A stretch of 64,000 bases of DNA from the NCBI RefSeq assembly GCF_006442815.1, contig NZ_VFVL01000017.1:1-64000 (forward strand). Reading direction: 5' to 3'. The notes below the pieces were generated by a model. That model saw only the letters and a list, made by a program, of their open reading frames with translations, searched no databases and was not told where the DNA came from. The DNA is from Mesorhizobium sp. B2-4-3 (lineage in GTDB: Bacteria; Pseudomonadota; Alphaproteobacteria; Rhizobiales; Rhizobiaceae). The stretch's first letter is position 1. Each line of letters starts with the position of its first letter. The position numbers and the translations under genes were made by a program. Of this stretch, positions 1 through 9,086 are shown in pieces.

Positions 1-190
1 TCGAAACTTATCGCAATACGGACTTTTGCCCGCGAAACCGAAAGCCTCCCCAAAACAAAGGTTTGGGCAACTGTCTCCGGACTCACAGATGGAAACGAAA
101 ACGCAGTCATTGACTAAGAGAAAATATCTATCTCTTTATCGGCCCATGTCCCTTATGCGCGCCGTCCCCTTGGCATTCAAAACCGCCCAT

Positions 191-218
191 TTGACAATTG
201 ATGGTGCGCTGCAATACC
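191..218 (+). promoter_or_regulatory. Possible promoter ahead of the first glycosyltransferase
   Basis: TTGACA lies at 191-196, followed after 16 bases by AATACC at 213-218, about 30 bases upstream of the ATG at 248. The -35 match is perfect and the -10 match is poor. The rest of 1-247 holds no gene I can support; the short reading frames there have no recognisable features. Confidence 0.25.
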
Positions 219-247
219 AGACACCGCCCCCTTAGAATCGGAAGCGG

Positions 248-2740
248 ATGAAAAAGAAGCGCATTTTCTGGCTGGGCATGCATCAGGTGCTCTCGCAGAC
301 CGAACTCCCCCGCCTGCGGGCTCTCGGCTACGAGGTTTTCAACCCGCCTTATCTGAGCGACGTCTACGATCAATCCGCCGTCTACGATTGGGTTGCGCCC
401 GACTCCAGTCTGCCGAACGAGGCCCTGGAGATCCTGGCAAGGACCAACTTCTTTTATGATGAGATTCCGCCAGAGGCAGCGGAGGTTCTGAATGCATATT
501 TCGACGCCGCGATTGTAACGATCAATCCGCTATGGCTGGCCCATTTCCTGAAAGCCTATCATGGCAGGGTTATCTATCGCACATATGGCCAGCCTCACAG
601 TCTGTCGGATGAACTGGCCAATTTGGGAGCGCTGCCGCTCATCACCGAGCGGAACGACTTCTGGTTCATGCCGAACACCGAAAAGGTGACCGATATAGAG
701 GACGATTGGCTGCGATCACGCATGATGATCGTTCCCTACTGCCTCACGCCGGACGTCGTCGATCGACGAGACACGTGGGATCCCGAAGCGTCGGGGGCTG
801 AACTGGGATTGCTCTGCCCGAGGGTTGCGGACATTCCTTACTACACCACCAATTACCGCCACCTGAAGCGCTATTTCCCTGCGAAGGGTTACAGGATCTT
901 CGGCGCACAGAACGTGCCTGTCCGCGATGAGCAGGTGATAGGCACGGTCGAACGATCCGAGTTCATCAGACGGTTATCCCAGATGCGCGGCTTTGCCTAT
1001 CACTATGAGGAGCCTACCGTTTGCTATCTGCCACCCATAGAGTTCATGACACTTGGCGGCCCGGTGATCTTCAAAAAGGCATCCCTGCTTTCCCGGTATT
1101 TCCCAGCCGATGCACCCGGCAGGACCGACAGCATCGAAGAGCTGGTGAAGCGGTCGGAGCAGTTGCGGAAGGGCGACCGTGCTCTCTCTCGCGAACTCAT
1201 CGAAAGTCAGGCCGAGGTCCGGAAACTGTACCAGCCGGAATATGTGTGGCCCATTTTCGACGAGGCTATAACGAGGGTGCTCGGCGATGCGGGAACGAAC
1301 CAGGCGCCTGAGTTGATTTATACGCCAACGGTAAAAATGGAGGCACCGGCAGCCGAAACCGTTCTTGTAGCCTTTCATGGTTTTGGGCCGCTCGTTGTTC
1401 ACCAAAACGGCGAATACCACTGTGCGGAGGGGATCGCGCGGGTCATCCGCCAAGTCATTCGTGCGCTGGCCGACCTTGGATTCAGGGTCGTCGTCACGAG
1501 CCGGAAAGAAGACGTCGGTCGCATCCATGGCTTCCTCAATTCCGCCGCCGGCCGCAATCTGAAGATCATGGTGATTGACAAGGACGTTCCCGTCGGAAGC
1601 GGAGCGATGACGGCGATAGGACGCCTTCGCCAGATTGCCCGGACGCGACCATTTTCAGCCAATATCGACCATCTCAAAGGGCTTGGCCGAGCAAGAGATA
1701 TCAAGAACATGCCCCGTGCGCTGGCATCAACAGCAGCGGTAGCAATTTTCAAGGCACTGCGCAGAGTGGAGCAACAGGTCGATAATTTCAAACTTGCGAA
1801 TGGCGCCACGCCACGTGCCGAATATGTTGACCTGATAAATGCAGACACGAATATCGACCATGTGCTGATATCGCACTACTACATGTTTCCCGAGCTTGCT
1901 CACCTGGAGGGCAAGAACGTCGTGTTATATCTTCCTGACTATATGCCCCATTTCTACAAAGCCTCGATTGAGATGGGTGCTACACGGCAATCGGCCATGG
2001 TCGGCAGAAAGATGGTCGCCAAGGCCCGACGCATTCTGACGAACTCCGCATTTACGGCATCGTATCTGCCGAAGACCACGTTGGCCGCACGCCCGGAAAA
2101 CATCGTGCCCGTTCCCCTGCCATACCTGAACGGCGACCCAGGCAACGCGGAGGCGCCCGGCCGGCTCGGGGTACTGCCAAAGTACTACGCATTTTACCCC
2201 ACTCGAGATCGGCCTTCAAAGCGGCTCGCGGACTTCGCAAGAACTGTGGCGATTGTTAACGAGCGACTGAAGGCAGCCGGGAGCGAGGACCGGCTCATTG
2301 GACTTCTGACCACCCCGTTAACAGGCAAGTCGGCGGCTGGGGCGGAAGAGCATCTGGTTTCGTTGCCCGAGATCACGGACGTGGAACTCGGATATCTTTA
2401 TAAGAACGCGCTCTGCCTGTTGTTCACGTCTGAGATGGAGGGGAACTTCCCGACCCAGATAACTGAAGCGTTGCATCTGGGCGTGCCGGTGGTCGCGACG
2501 AATATCCCGCTCATTACATTGGAGCTTGGAGAAGCATCTGATTGCCTGGATCTGGTCGATGTCGGCGACTGCGAGGGGTTCGCGAACCGAGTGGTGTCGA
2601 TCCTTGAAGATCACGCAGCGGCAGTGCTGCGACAGAAGGAGGCCCAGGAAACCGCGTCCCGGAAATTCGCCTATGATAACTTCAAATACGGATTGTCTGA
2701 GTTGTTCAGGCGAGTCCCTGTCGCGAACGATCGCCGTTGA
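248..2740 (+). CDS. Large two-module glycosyltransferase (GT4-like C-terminal half)
   Basis: An 830-residue protein, about twice the usual length of a GT-B glycosyltransferase. The C-terminal half (from about residue 370) has GT4 features: a nucleotide-sugar-binding region with an EGNFPTQITE segment (about residues 731-740, close to the family EX7E motif) and a following GVPVVATN segment. The first 350 residues also end in a GT-B-like stretch (PIEFMTLGGPVIF, about residues 260-272), so the protein may be two fused transferase units. No signal peptide is evident, so it is probably cytoplasmic and acts on lipid-linked glycans. It starts at the ATG at 248 and opens a run of three transferases. 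Sampled lines are about 45-55% GC, lower than downstream genes. Sugar and acceptor specificity cannot be read from the sequence. Confidence 0.8.
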   Translation: MKKKRIFWLGMHQVLSQTELPRLRALGYEVFNPPYLSDVYDQSAVYDWVAPDSSLPNEALEILARTNFFYDEIPPEAAEVLNAYFDAAIVTINPLWLAHFLKAYHGRVIYRTYGQPHSLSDELANLGALPLITERNDFWFMPNTEKVTDIEDDWLRSRMMIVPYCLTPDVVDRRDTWDPEASGAELGLLCPRVADIPYYTTNYRHLKRYFPAKGYRIFGAQNVPVRDEQVIGTVERSEFIRRLSQMRGFAYHYEEPTVCYLPPIEFMTLGGPVIFKKASLLSRYFPADAPGRTDSIEELVKRSEQLRKGDRALSRELIESQAEVRKLYQPEYVWPIFDEAITRVLGDAGTNQAPELIYTPTVKMEAPAAETVLVAFHGFGPLVVHQNGEYHCAEGIARVIRQVIRALADLGFRVVVTSRKEDVGRIHGFLNSAAGRNLKIMVIDKDVPVGSGAMTAIGRLRQIARTRPFSANIDHLKGLGRARDIKNMPRALASTAAVAIFKALRRVEQQVDNFKLANGATPRAEYVDLINADTNIDHVLISHYYMFPELAHLEGKNVVLYLPDYMPHFYKASIEMGATRQSAMVGRKMVAKARRILTNSAFTASYLPKTTLAARPENIVPVPLPYLNGDPGNAEAPGRLGVLPKYYAFYPTRDRPSKRLADFARTVAIVNERLKAAGSEDRLIGLLTTPLTGKSAAGAEEHLVSLPEITDVELGYLYKNALCLLFTSEMEGNFPTQITEALHLGVPVVATNIPLITLELGEASDCLDLVDVGDCEGFANRVVSILEDHAAAVLRQKEAQETASRKFAYDNFKYGLSELFRRVPVANDRR

Positions 2741-2801
2741 TATGCCCAGCTAGCGGCCGTCCTTCGGTCCCGCCAAGAAAGACGAAATTCCGGAGACGCG
2801 G

Positions 2802-3926
2802 TTGAAAATTGCCATCGACGGCAGAAACCTCGCATCGGCCACCGACGGCATCGGCCGGTTCGTCTACAATGCGGTCAAGGCTCTGGCGGCGCAGGGCGCC
2901 GATGTGGTGGTCTACGCGCCTGACGTGGTCAGCGAAAGCTACGACATTCCGCCTGGTGTTTCCGTACGGTCTGCTGGCTTCAAGGGACCTCTCGCCAGGA
3001 CCCTCTGGGGGCAGTCGCGGCTGCCTTCCCTGGCACGGCGCGACCGGGTGGAGGTCCTCTGGGGGCCTTCGCATCGGCTGCCCTTCGTTCTCGATGGCCG
3101 CATCGCGCGTGTTGTCACTATCCACGATCTCGTCTGGTTGCACACGCCTGAAACCATGCGAGCCAGGACTTTGATCGGCGAGCGCCTCCTGATGAAACCC
3201 GCTTTGCGAAAGGCTGACATCGTGGTCGCGGATTCGACGGCTACGGCAAGCGCGTTGACGGTCGAGTTTCCCTGGCTGAAATCGCCAATCAGGATGGTCT
3301 TTCCCGGCACGGCTACCCTGCCGGTTCCCGGCGATGTTTCGAGCCTTGGGCCGCTCGGCATCACCAGGCCCTACGCGCTTTTTGTCGGCACGCTCGAGCC
3401 GCGGAAGAATCTCGCCAATCTGATAAGGGCCTATGGCCTGCTTTCGGCCGACGCCTGTGCGGGCTGCGACCTGGTCATCGTCGGCGGCAAGGGATGGAAA
3501 CAGACGGATCTGGCCGATCTCGTGCGCGCCGGTGGGCTCGAGGCGAATATCAGGTTTACCGGCTTCGTCGACGATGCCGTGCTCGCCACGCTTTACGCGA
3601 ATTGCCTGTTCCTGGCGATGCCGTCGCTCTATGAGGGGTTCGGCTTTCCGATCGTCGAGGCCCACTCCTTCGGCAAGCCGGTGCTGACGTCGAACACATC
3701 CTCAATGCCTGAAGTCGCCGGAGACAGTGCCGTCCTTGTCGACCCGAACGACCCGGCGGGGATCGCCGCGGCATTCGGCCGGCTGTGTATGGATGCCGAG
3801 TTCCGCAACCGGATCGCCGCCGGCGCGCGGAGCAATGCCGGGCGCTTCACCTGGGAAAATCACGCCAAGGGCATGCTGCAGATTTTCGAAGAGGCCATAC
3901 GGCAAAGACGAAAGACCGACGCGTGA
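2802..3926 (+). CDS. Glycosyltransferase family 4 (mannosyltransferase-like)
   Basis: A 374-residue GT-B transferase. Visible family features are the N-terminal MKIAIDGRNL strand with a following glycine-rich loop, the GTLEPRKNL segment, and the EGFGFPIVE motif (EX7E, residues 278-286) followed by GKPVLTS. This pattern is common among mannosyl/rhamnosyl transferases of O-antigen and exopolysaccharide clusters. The start is a TTG at 2802 with GGAG a few bases upstream; no better ATG keeps the N-terminal strand. It overlaps the next gene by four bases (GTGA), so the two are probably translationally coupled. The exact sugar is not determined. Confidence 0.85.
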   Translation: MKIAIDGRNLASATDGIGRFVYNAVKALAAQGADVVVYAPDVVSESYDIPPGVSVRSAGFKGPLARTLWGQSRLPSLARRDRVEVLWGPSHRLPFVLDGRIARVVTIHDLVWLHTPETMRARTLIGERLLMKPALRKADIVVADSTATASALTVEFPWLKSPIRMVFPGTATLPVPGDVSSLGPLGITRPYALFVGTLEPRKNLANLIRAYGLLSADACAGCDLVIVGGKGWKQTDLADLVRAGGLEANIRFTGFVDDAVLATLYANCLFLAMPSLYEGFGFPIVEAHSFGKPVLTSNTSSMPEVAGDSAVLVDPNDPAGIAAAFGRLCMDAEFRNRIAAGARSNAGRFTWENHAKGMLQIFEEAIRQRRKTDA

Positions 3927-5041
3927 AAGTCCTGCATTTCTTCAAGACATACTGGCCCGATACGTTCGGCGGGGTGGAACGGACGATCCATGCCATCGCC
4001 CAAAGCACGGCTGCCTATGGCATCGAAACCGAAGTGCTGTCGTTGAGCCCGACACCAGAGGAAAACACCCGACGCCTTGACGGACATATGGCCGTGAAGG
4101 CCAGGCTCGATTTCGAGCTGGCGTCGACCGGATTCTCGCGCGAAGCCTTTCGCAAGTTCCATGTGCTCGCCGGAGGAGCCGACCTGGTCCACTACCATTT
4201 CCCCTGGCCGTTCATGGATATCGTCCATTTCCAATCCGGCCACGGCAAGCCGGCCGTCGTCACCTATCACTCCGACATCGTCAAACAGCGGCTCATCCTG
4301 CCCCTCTACCGGCCCTTGATGATGCGCTTCCTCGGGGCTGTCGACGCGATCGTGGCGACATCGCCGAACTACCTCGAGTCAAGTCCTGTTCTCAGGACAT
4401 TCAAGGCCAAATCGAAGGTCATCCCCATCGGCATCGACGAGAGCGCCTATCCGACGCCAAGCGAGGCCGATGACGCCTGGTGCCGATCGATGGTCGCACG
4501 GCCCTTCGTGCTGTTCGTCGGCGTCCTGCGCTACTACAAGGGGCTGGATGTCCTGATCCATGCAGCCGGCAAGACGCGGTGCAAGATCGTCATTGCCGGC
4601 TCGGGCCCGGTCGAGCGCGAACTTGAACAACAGGCAGAGACGCTGGGCCGTGATAACGTGATTTTCCTTGGCGAGGTAGCCGAGCCGCGCAAGATGGCGC
4701 TTCTCCGCAACTGCCTCGGCTTTGTCTTTCCTTCGAATCAGAGATCGGAGGCCTACGGTCTTTCGCTTGCCGAGGCCGCCATGTGCGGCAAGCCGATGAT
4801 TTCTTGCGAAATCGGCACGGGCACAAGCTATGTTAACGAGGCTGGCCGGACCGGGCTGGTCGTGCCCCCATCGGACCCGGTACAGCTTGCCGAAGCGATC
4901 AACCGGCTGGTCGAGCAGCCGACCGAGGCGGCCAACTGGGGACGAGCCGCGCGCGAGCGCTACGTTCGCCTGTTCACCGCCGACAGGATGGGGAAATCCT
5001 ATGCCGAACTCTATCGCCAGCTCGAGAACCGCAAAGGTTGA
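3923..5041 (+). CDS. Glycosyltransferase family 4
   Basis: A 372-residue GT-B glycosyltransferase. The N-terminal VKVLHFFKTYWPDTFGGVE segment is the usual acceptor-side opening of GT4 enzymes, and the donor-site motif EAYGLSLAE (EX7E, residues 276-284) is followed by CGKPMIS. I chose the GTG at 3923, which overlaps the preceding stop as GTGA. An in-frame ATG at 3785 would add 46 residues that only translate the preceding gene in another frame. It is the last of three transferases read in the same direction and probably acts on the same surface glycan. Substrate unknown. Confidence 0.85.
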   Translation: MKVLHFFKTYWPDTFGGVERTIHAIAQSTAAYGIETEVLSLSPTPEENTRRLDGHMAVKARLDFELASTGFSREAFRKFHVLAGGADLVHYHFPWPFMDIVHFQSGHGKPAVVTYHSDIVKQRLILPLYRPLMMRFLGAVDAIVATSPNYLESSPVLRTFKAKSKVIPIGIDESAYPTPSEADDAWCRSMVARPFVLFVGVLRYYKGLDVLIHAAGKTRCKIVIAGSGPVERELEQQAETLGRDNVIFLGEVAEPRKMALLRNCLGFVFPSNQRSEAYGLSLAEAAMCGKPMISCEIGTGTSYVNEAGRTGLVVPPSDPVQLAEAINRLVEQPTEAANWGRAARERYVRLFTADRMGKSYAELYRQLENRKG

Positions 5042-5299
5042 ACGGCAAGGCCGAGCATCGTCTGCCCGGTTCAATGAAGAGCCCGGCATTTTACTGTCGC
5101 ACTATCGCCCGCTGAGCTCATGACACTTGGCGGATCGGCACTTCGCCAAAAAAACTCTGGCTCTCCCGCTCGCTCCGCGCTAAGGCGATGACCGGGTGAC
5201 GGGGTTGGGGATTTTGCAATCTAGCGTGGTGGCGGACGATGGTCGGTCCGGCGCGGTTCTGGTATGCATGTCCCCACGCCTGGAGTTCAGTACTGCCCA

Positions 5300-7333
5300 A
5301 TGACCGCCTATGTAGAAGCCGTATCGGAACTCAGACCGAGGATGCGGCGCGCCATCATCATGGTCCAGGATCTCGTCATGGTCCTGGTCGCGGTGGCTCT
5401 TAGCCTGACCCTGTCGCAGTCGCGGCTGTCGTTCGACGCGTTCTCCTCCGGCGGGCTGGCCTGCTGGGCGCTCATCGTGCTCATCGCCCATCTTTTGTTC
5501 CGCACTTGCGGTCTTTACAACACCGTCTGGCGCTTTGCCTCCACGCCCGACTTCTTCAACATCCTCAAGGGCTGCGGCAGCCTGACGGTGGTCCTCTATC
5601 TGGCCTCGCTTGGCTTCCGCTTCTTCTTTCAGCCTGTCATGGGCCTCAACGAGCGCCAGTTCATCGTCTTCTTCCTGGTCTCCTTCACCATCATCTCGGC
5701 GCCCAGGCTCTATTATCGCTTCCTGCGCGACGGCGCGAGCTGGCGCATCCTGCGCCGTGCTGCAGGCGATGCCTCGACCAAGCAGGCGCTGTTCATCGGC
5801 CGGCTGGGCGAGGCGGACCTGATCGTCCGCTTCACCCGCACGGCCATGCCTGCCGAATACGCCATCGCCGGCATCATGGCCACCGAGAGCGACGCGCCGC
5901 TCGGCACGCAGATCCAGGGCGTTCCGGTCGTGGCGCTGCGGCCGCGCCTGGTCGAGGTGCTGGAGGAATATGTCAAGGGCACGGAAAACCTCGACCTCCT
6001 GATCTTCGGCCAAGGGGTCGAGCGCGAGATCGAGGACTATGCCGAGCTGGTGCGCGTCGCCCGCCACAGCGGCATCGCCGTCGTCCAGTTTTCCGGCCTG
6101 TCGGAACTGGGGCAGGGAGGCAAGCTGGTTCTCGATGCCGTCGAGATGGAAACCATCATGCGCCGTTCGGCGGTCGCCACCGACATCACGCGCATCGGCG
6201 CCTTCGTCGGCGGCAAGCGCGTGATGGTCACCGGCGGCGCCGGCTCCATCGGCCGCGTGCTGGTCAAGCGCGCGCTGGAGCTGGGCGCCGAGGCGGTGCT
6301 GGTGGCCGACAATTCCGAGTTCGGCATTTTCCAGCTCGATCAGCAGACCGAAGACGGCGACCGCGACCGGCTGACCAGCCGCATCGTCGACGTCACCGAC
6401 CGGCCTCTCATGACGCGCCTCGTCAGCGAGTTCAAACCCGCGATCATCTTCCATGCCGCGGCGCTGAAGCACGTGCCGCTGCTGGAGGAGAACTGGGAAG
6501 CGGCGATCGAGACGAATGTCTTCGGCACGCTCGCCTGCGCCGAGATCGCCGCCGAATGCGGGGTGCCGCAGTTCCTGCTGATTTCCAGCGACAAGGCCGT
6601 CGACCCGACTTCGGTGCTGGGCGTCACCAAGCGGGCGGCCGAACAGGTCGTCTCCTCGCTGCATGAAACCCAGGCGGCGGCGTCGCCGCCGCGTGCCGGC
6701 GCGGCGAACGGCCATGCCGGCGCCGCCGATTTGCGTCATTCGGGCACGAAATTCGTCGCCGTGCGCTTCGGCAACGTCTTCGGCTCCAACGGCTCGGTGG
6801 CGACCATCTTCCAGGCGCAGATCGAGGCCGGCGGGCCGGTGACCATCACCGACCGGCGCATGACCCGCTATTTCATGACCGTGGCCGAGGCTGTCGACCT
6901 CGTCATCATGTCGGCCGCCGATGCCGAGCAGCGCCGGGGCGCGGATGACTACGCCATCTACATGCTCGACATGGGCAAGCCCGTGCAGATCCTCGAAGTC
7001 GCCGAAACCATGATCCGCATGGCTGGCAAAAGCCCCTACACCGATATTCCGATCCGCTTCACCGGCATCAGGCCCGGCGAGAAGCTGCACGAGACGCTGC
7101 ACGCCGAGAACGAGGAAGTGGTCAAGCTCGACATCGCCAAGATCTTCGGCCTCAGGACCGGCGTCATCGAATGGCCGAAGATCGAGGCGGCCCTGCCCGC
7201 GCTGGTGGCCGCGATGCACGATCGCGACAAGGCGGCAGCCCTTGCCATACTGGCCGGGCTCTACCGGGCGGAAGAAGACATGGGCGGCCTGCGCGAAGAG
7301 GCGGCGCCGAAAACGGCCGGGCAGGTCGGCTAA
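5300..7333 (+). CDS. Membrane nucleotide-sugar 4,6-dehydratase (WbpM/CapD/FlaA1 family)
   Basis: A 677-residue member of the polysaccharide biosynthesis SDR family. The N-terminal 150 residues contain about four hydrophobic segments, as in WbpM and CapD. A CoA-binding-like domain follows, then a Rossmann domain with GGAGSIG (residues 312-318) and the family catalytic SSDKAVDPTS segment (residues 429-438), where Lys replaces the YxxxK tyrosine. WbpM-type enzymes convert UDP-GlcNAc to UDP-2-acetamido-2,6-dideoxy-xylo-4-hexulose, the precursor of QuiNAc, FucNAc and bacillosamine. The ATG at 5300 follows GGAG at 5282; an ATG at 5264 would add 12 residues without a clear ribosome site. A 6-bp stem (5127-5132 with 5144-5149) lies in the 258-base gap upstream. 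Confidence 0.88.
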   Translation: MTAYVEAVSELRPRMRRAIIMVQDLVMVLVAVALSLTLSQSRLSFDAFSSGGLACWALIVLIAHLLFRTCGLYNTVWRFASTPDFFNILKGCGSLTVVLYLASLGFRFFFQPVMGLNERQFIVFFLVSFTIISAPRLYYRFLRDGASWRILRRAAGDASTKQALFIGRLGEADLIVRFTRTAMPAEYAIAGIMATESDAPLGTQIQGVPVVALRPRLVEVLEEYVKGTENLDLLIFGQGVEREIEDYAELVRVARHSGIAVVQFSGLSELGQGGKLVLDAVEMETIMRRSAVATDITRIGAFVGGKRVMVTGGAGSIGRVLVKRALELGAEAVLVADNSEFGIFQLDQQTEDGDRDRLTSRIVDVTDRPLMTRLVSEFKPAIIFHAAALKHVPLLEENWEAAIETNVFGTLACAEIAAECGVPQFLLISSDKAVDPTSVLGVTKRAAEQVVSSLHETQAAASPPRAGAANGHAGAADLRHSGTKFVAVRFGNVFGSNGSVATIFQAQIEAGGPVTITDRRMTRYFMTVAEAVDLVIMSAADAEQRRGADDYAIYMLDMGKPVQILEVAETMIRMAGKSPYTDIPIRFTGIRPGEKLHETLHAENEEVVKLDIAKIFGLRTGVIEWPKIEAALPALVAAMHDRDKAAALAILAGLYRAEEDMGGLREEAAPKTAGQVG

Positions 7334-7416
7334 GCATGTCTCCCGAAAGTGGAAACCGGTTTCGGGATAAAGACATGCATAAAATCAAAGACTTAAAGCG
7401 CATAATGCGCTTTAAG
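7334..7416. repeat. RIME-like palindromic intergenic repeat
   Basis: It starts right after the dehydratase stop. The first part is a nested palindrome: GCATGTCT (7334-7341) pairs with AGACATGC (7371-7378), and CCCGAAA (7342-7348) with TTTCGGG (7360-7366). A second hairpin follows, with an 11-bp stem (7392-7402 with 7406-7416) and a three-base loop. The same core layout (AAAGTG, then CGGTTT) recurs at 24502-24550 and 37021-37120. It resembles the intergenic mosaic elements described in rhizobia; it may also stabilise or terminate the upstream transcript. Confidence 0.7.
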
Positions 7417-7564
7417 CCTGTGCCGGGTGCCCGCAATTGGCCATTGAAGCCTGCTCAAACGCCCGCACTTGAATGGTTCTGAAGCCGTGACCAGACAAGA
7501 TCAGAGTGTGGCCGTTCTCACGGGCATCATGGATGTCGCTTTCCTTTGGCGACGGATCTGAGCC

Positions 7565-8095
7565 ATGACCGCGAAGCGCGCGCTCGACCTCGCGGTCGCT
7601 GTTCCGATGCTGGTGGCGGCGGCTCCCGTCCTGCTTGTCGCGTTGCTGGCAATCCGGGCGACGTCGCCCGGCCCGGCCATCTTCTCGCAGACCCGCGTCG
7701 GCCGGGGAGGGGCCCTCTTTGCCTGCCGCAAATTGCGCACGATGTATCGCGCAACGCCTTCCTTGCCCACGCACGAAGCGCCGGCCGGTTCGGTCACCGC
7801 GGTCGGCAAGGTGCTGCGGGCAACCAAGATCGACGAATTGCCGCAGCTCTGGAACGTGCTCAAGGGCGAGATGAGCCTTGTCGGCCCTCGTCCATGCCTG
7901 CCGACGCAGACGGAACTGATCGAACGGCGCAGGGAATTGGGCGTGCTCACCGCACTTCCAGGCATCACAGGGCTCGCGCAGATCAAGGGGATCGACATGT
8001 CCGATCCAAGACTTTGCGCGGAAACCGACGCGGCCTACATCAATGCCGCCTCGACCGGCCTGGACCTCAAGATATTGCTGGGCACGCTCTTTTGA
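7565..8095 (+). CDS. Phosphoglycosyl transferase (bacterial sugar transferase family)
   Basis: A 176-residue protein matching the catalytic core of the monotopic phosphoglycosyl transferases (PglC, WcaJ and ExoY C-terminal domains). One hydrophobic segment near the N-terminus (about residues 9-28) is followed by SPGPAIFSQTRVG, then FACRKLRTM, KIDELPQLWNVLKGEMSLVGPRP, and PGITGLAQ. The family moves a sugar-1-phosphate from a UDP-sugar to undecaprenyl phosphate, starting glycan assembly at the inner membrane. The ATG at 7565 gives the standard N-terminus. Next to a 4,6-dehydratase and a reductase, the likely donor is a 6-deoxy-HexNAc such as UDP-QuiNAc, but that is inference. It converges with the next gene, with 19 bases between stops. 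Confidence 0.88.
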   Translation: MTAKRALDLAVAVPMLVAAAPVLLVALLAIRATSPGPAIFSQTRVGRGGALFACRKLRTMYRATPSLPTHEAPAGSVTAVGKVLRATKIDELPQLWNVLKGEMSLVGPRPCLPTQTELIERRRELGVLTALPGITGLAQIKGIDMSDPRLCAETDAAYINAASTGLDLKILLGTLF

Positions 8096-8114
8096 AGCGC
8101 TTGTGGACGCAAAG

Positions 8115-9086
8115 CTACGGCGAAGGCGCCGAGCCTGGCCGCTTTACGGAATCGCTCCGGCCGGCCTGCCGCGCCAGTTCCTCAAGCCGGCCGAGCGTGT
8201 CGGTTTCCGGCATCCAGCCCTCCGAAGCCAGCAGGGACGGGTCACAGATCTGCGTCGCAATGAAGGCTTGCCATGACGCCTGCCGGCCAACCAACGTGGC
8301 CAGCAGCCGCAGCGGCCTGGCCGGCATGGGGAAAAGCCGGGCCGGCCGGCCATATCCGCGCCGGAACGCGGTGATGATTTCGGCCATCGCAACCGGCGAA
8401 GCATCGCTGAGCACATAGATCGGGCGCGGCGGCGCGGCTCGGATCAGAAGATGCATCACGGCGCCGGCCACGGCGTCTTGCGAGGCGAGCGAGCGAACCG
8501 CTGTCAGGGCGGCTGCTGGCAGCGGCAGGCCGGTGGCCGCGAGCCGCGCCAGCCCGCGCAGATTTCCCTTCATGCCTTCGCCATAGACCGGCGGCAGCCG
8601 CAGCGCCGTCGCTCCGGCGCGCCCAGCCGCTGCGAAAGCCTCCAGCGTTTTGATCTCGCCTTCGCGCTTGGAACGCCCATAGGCGCCTTGCGGGGCAGGG
8701 GGCGTGGCCTCGTCGATGGTGCCGCTGAAACCGGCGCCCACCACGGCGCGGATCGAGGAGAGATAGATGAAGCGCCCGGCGGAGCGCGCGGCCGCCGCCT
8801 GGGCGAGCCGTCCGGTCAGCATCGCATTGACGGCCTGGAAGTCGGCCTCGCCGGCGTTGCGGTCATTGTTGAGCGCCGCGCAGTAGACGACATGCGTCAC
8901 CTCGCGCATCAGCGTCAGGAAGGCTTCGTCTGGCGCATCGGCGGCGGGCAGCGCGACGGCATCGTCCACGCCCGCCAGCCGTTGCGGCAGGCGGGATGCG
9001 ATCCGTATGCCGAATCCGGCCTCGCGCAACCGGCTGACGACCCGGCGTCCAATGAAGCCTGTCGCGCCAGTGACCAGGACCTTCAT
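8115..9086 (-). CDS. NAD-dependent epimerase/dehydratase, probable 4-keto-sugar reductase
   Basis: A 323-residue extended SDR protein. It begins MKVLVTGATGFIGRRV (Rossmann GxxGxxG), and has the strand-5 segment IYLSSIRAVVG and a YGRSKREGE catalytic YxxxK. The family holds 4-epimerases and 4-reductases of nucleotide sugars. Beside a 4,6-dehydratase and a phosphoglycosyl transferase, a role like WbpV or the rhizobial WreQ (reducing the 4-keto intermediate to UDP-QuiNAc or an epimer) is plausible. The start is the ATG at 9086, which overlaps the upstream ligase stop as ATGA; longer forms of the frame only read through the ligase. It is co-transcribed with the ligase on the minus strand. Confidence 0.82.
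   Translation of the reverse strand: MKVLVTGATGFIGRRVVSRLREAGFGIRIASRLPQRLAGVDDAVALPAADAPDEAFLTLMREVTHVVYCAALNNDRNAGEADFQAVNAMLTGRLAQAAAARSAGRFIYLSSIRAVVGAGFSGTIDEATPPAPQGAYGRSKREGEIKTLEAFAAAGRAGATALRLPPVYGEGMKGNLRGLARLAATGLPLPAAALTAVRSLASQDAVAGAVMHLLIRAAPPRPIYVLSDASPVAMAEIITAFRRGYGRPARLFPMPARPLRLLATLVGRQASWQAFIATQICDPSLLASEGWMPETDTLGRLEELARQAGRSDSVKRPGSAPSP

Noticed and set aside
26..235. Small open frame at the left end
   Set aside because: Composition and a lack of ribosome site or recognisable motifs; the region looks like promoter DNA ahead of the first glycosyltransferase.
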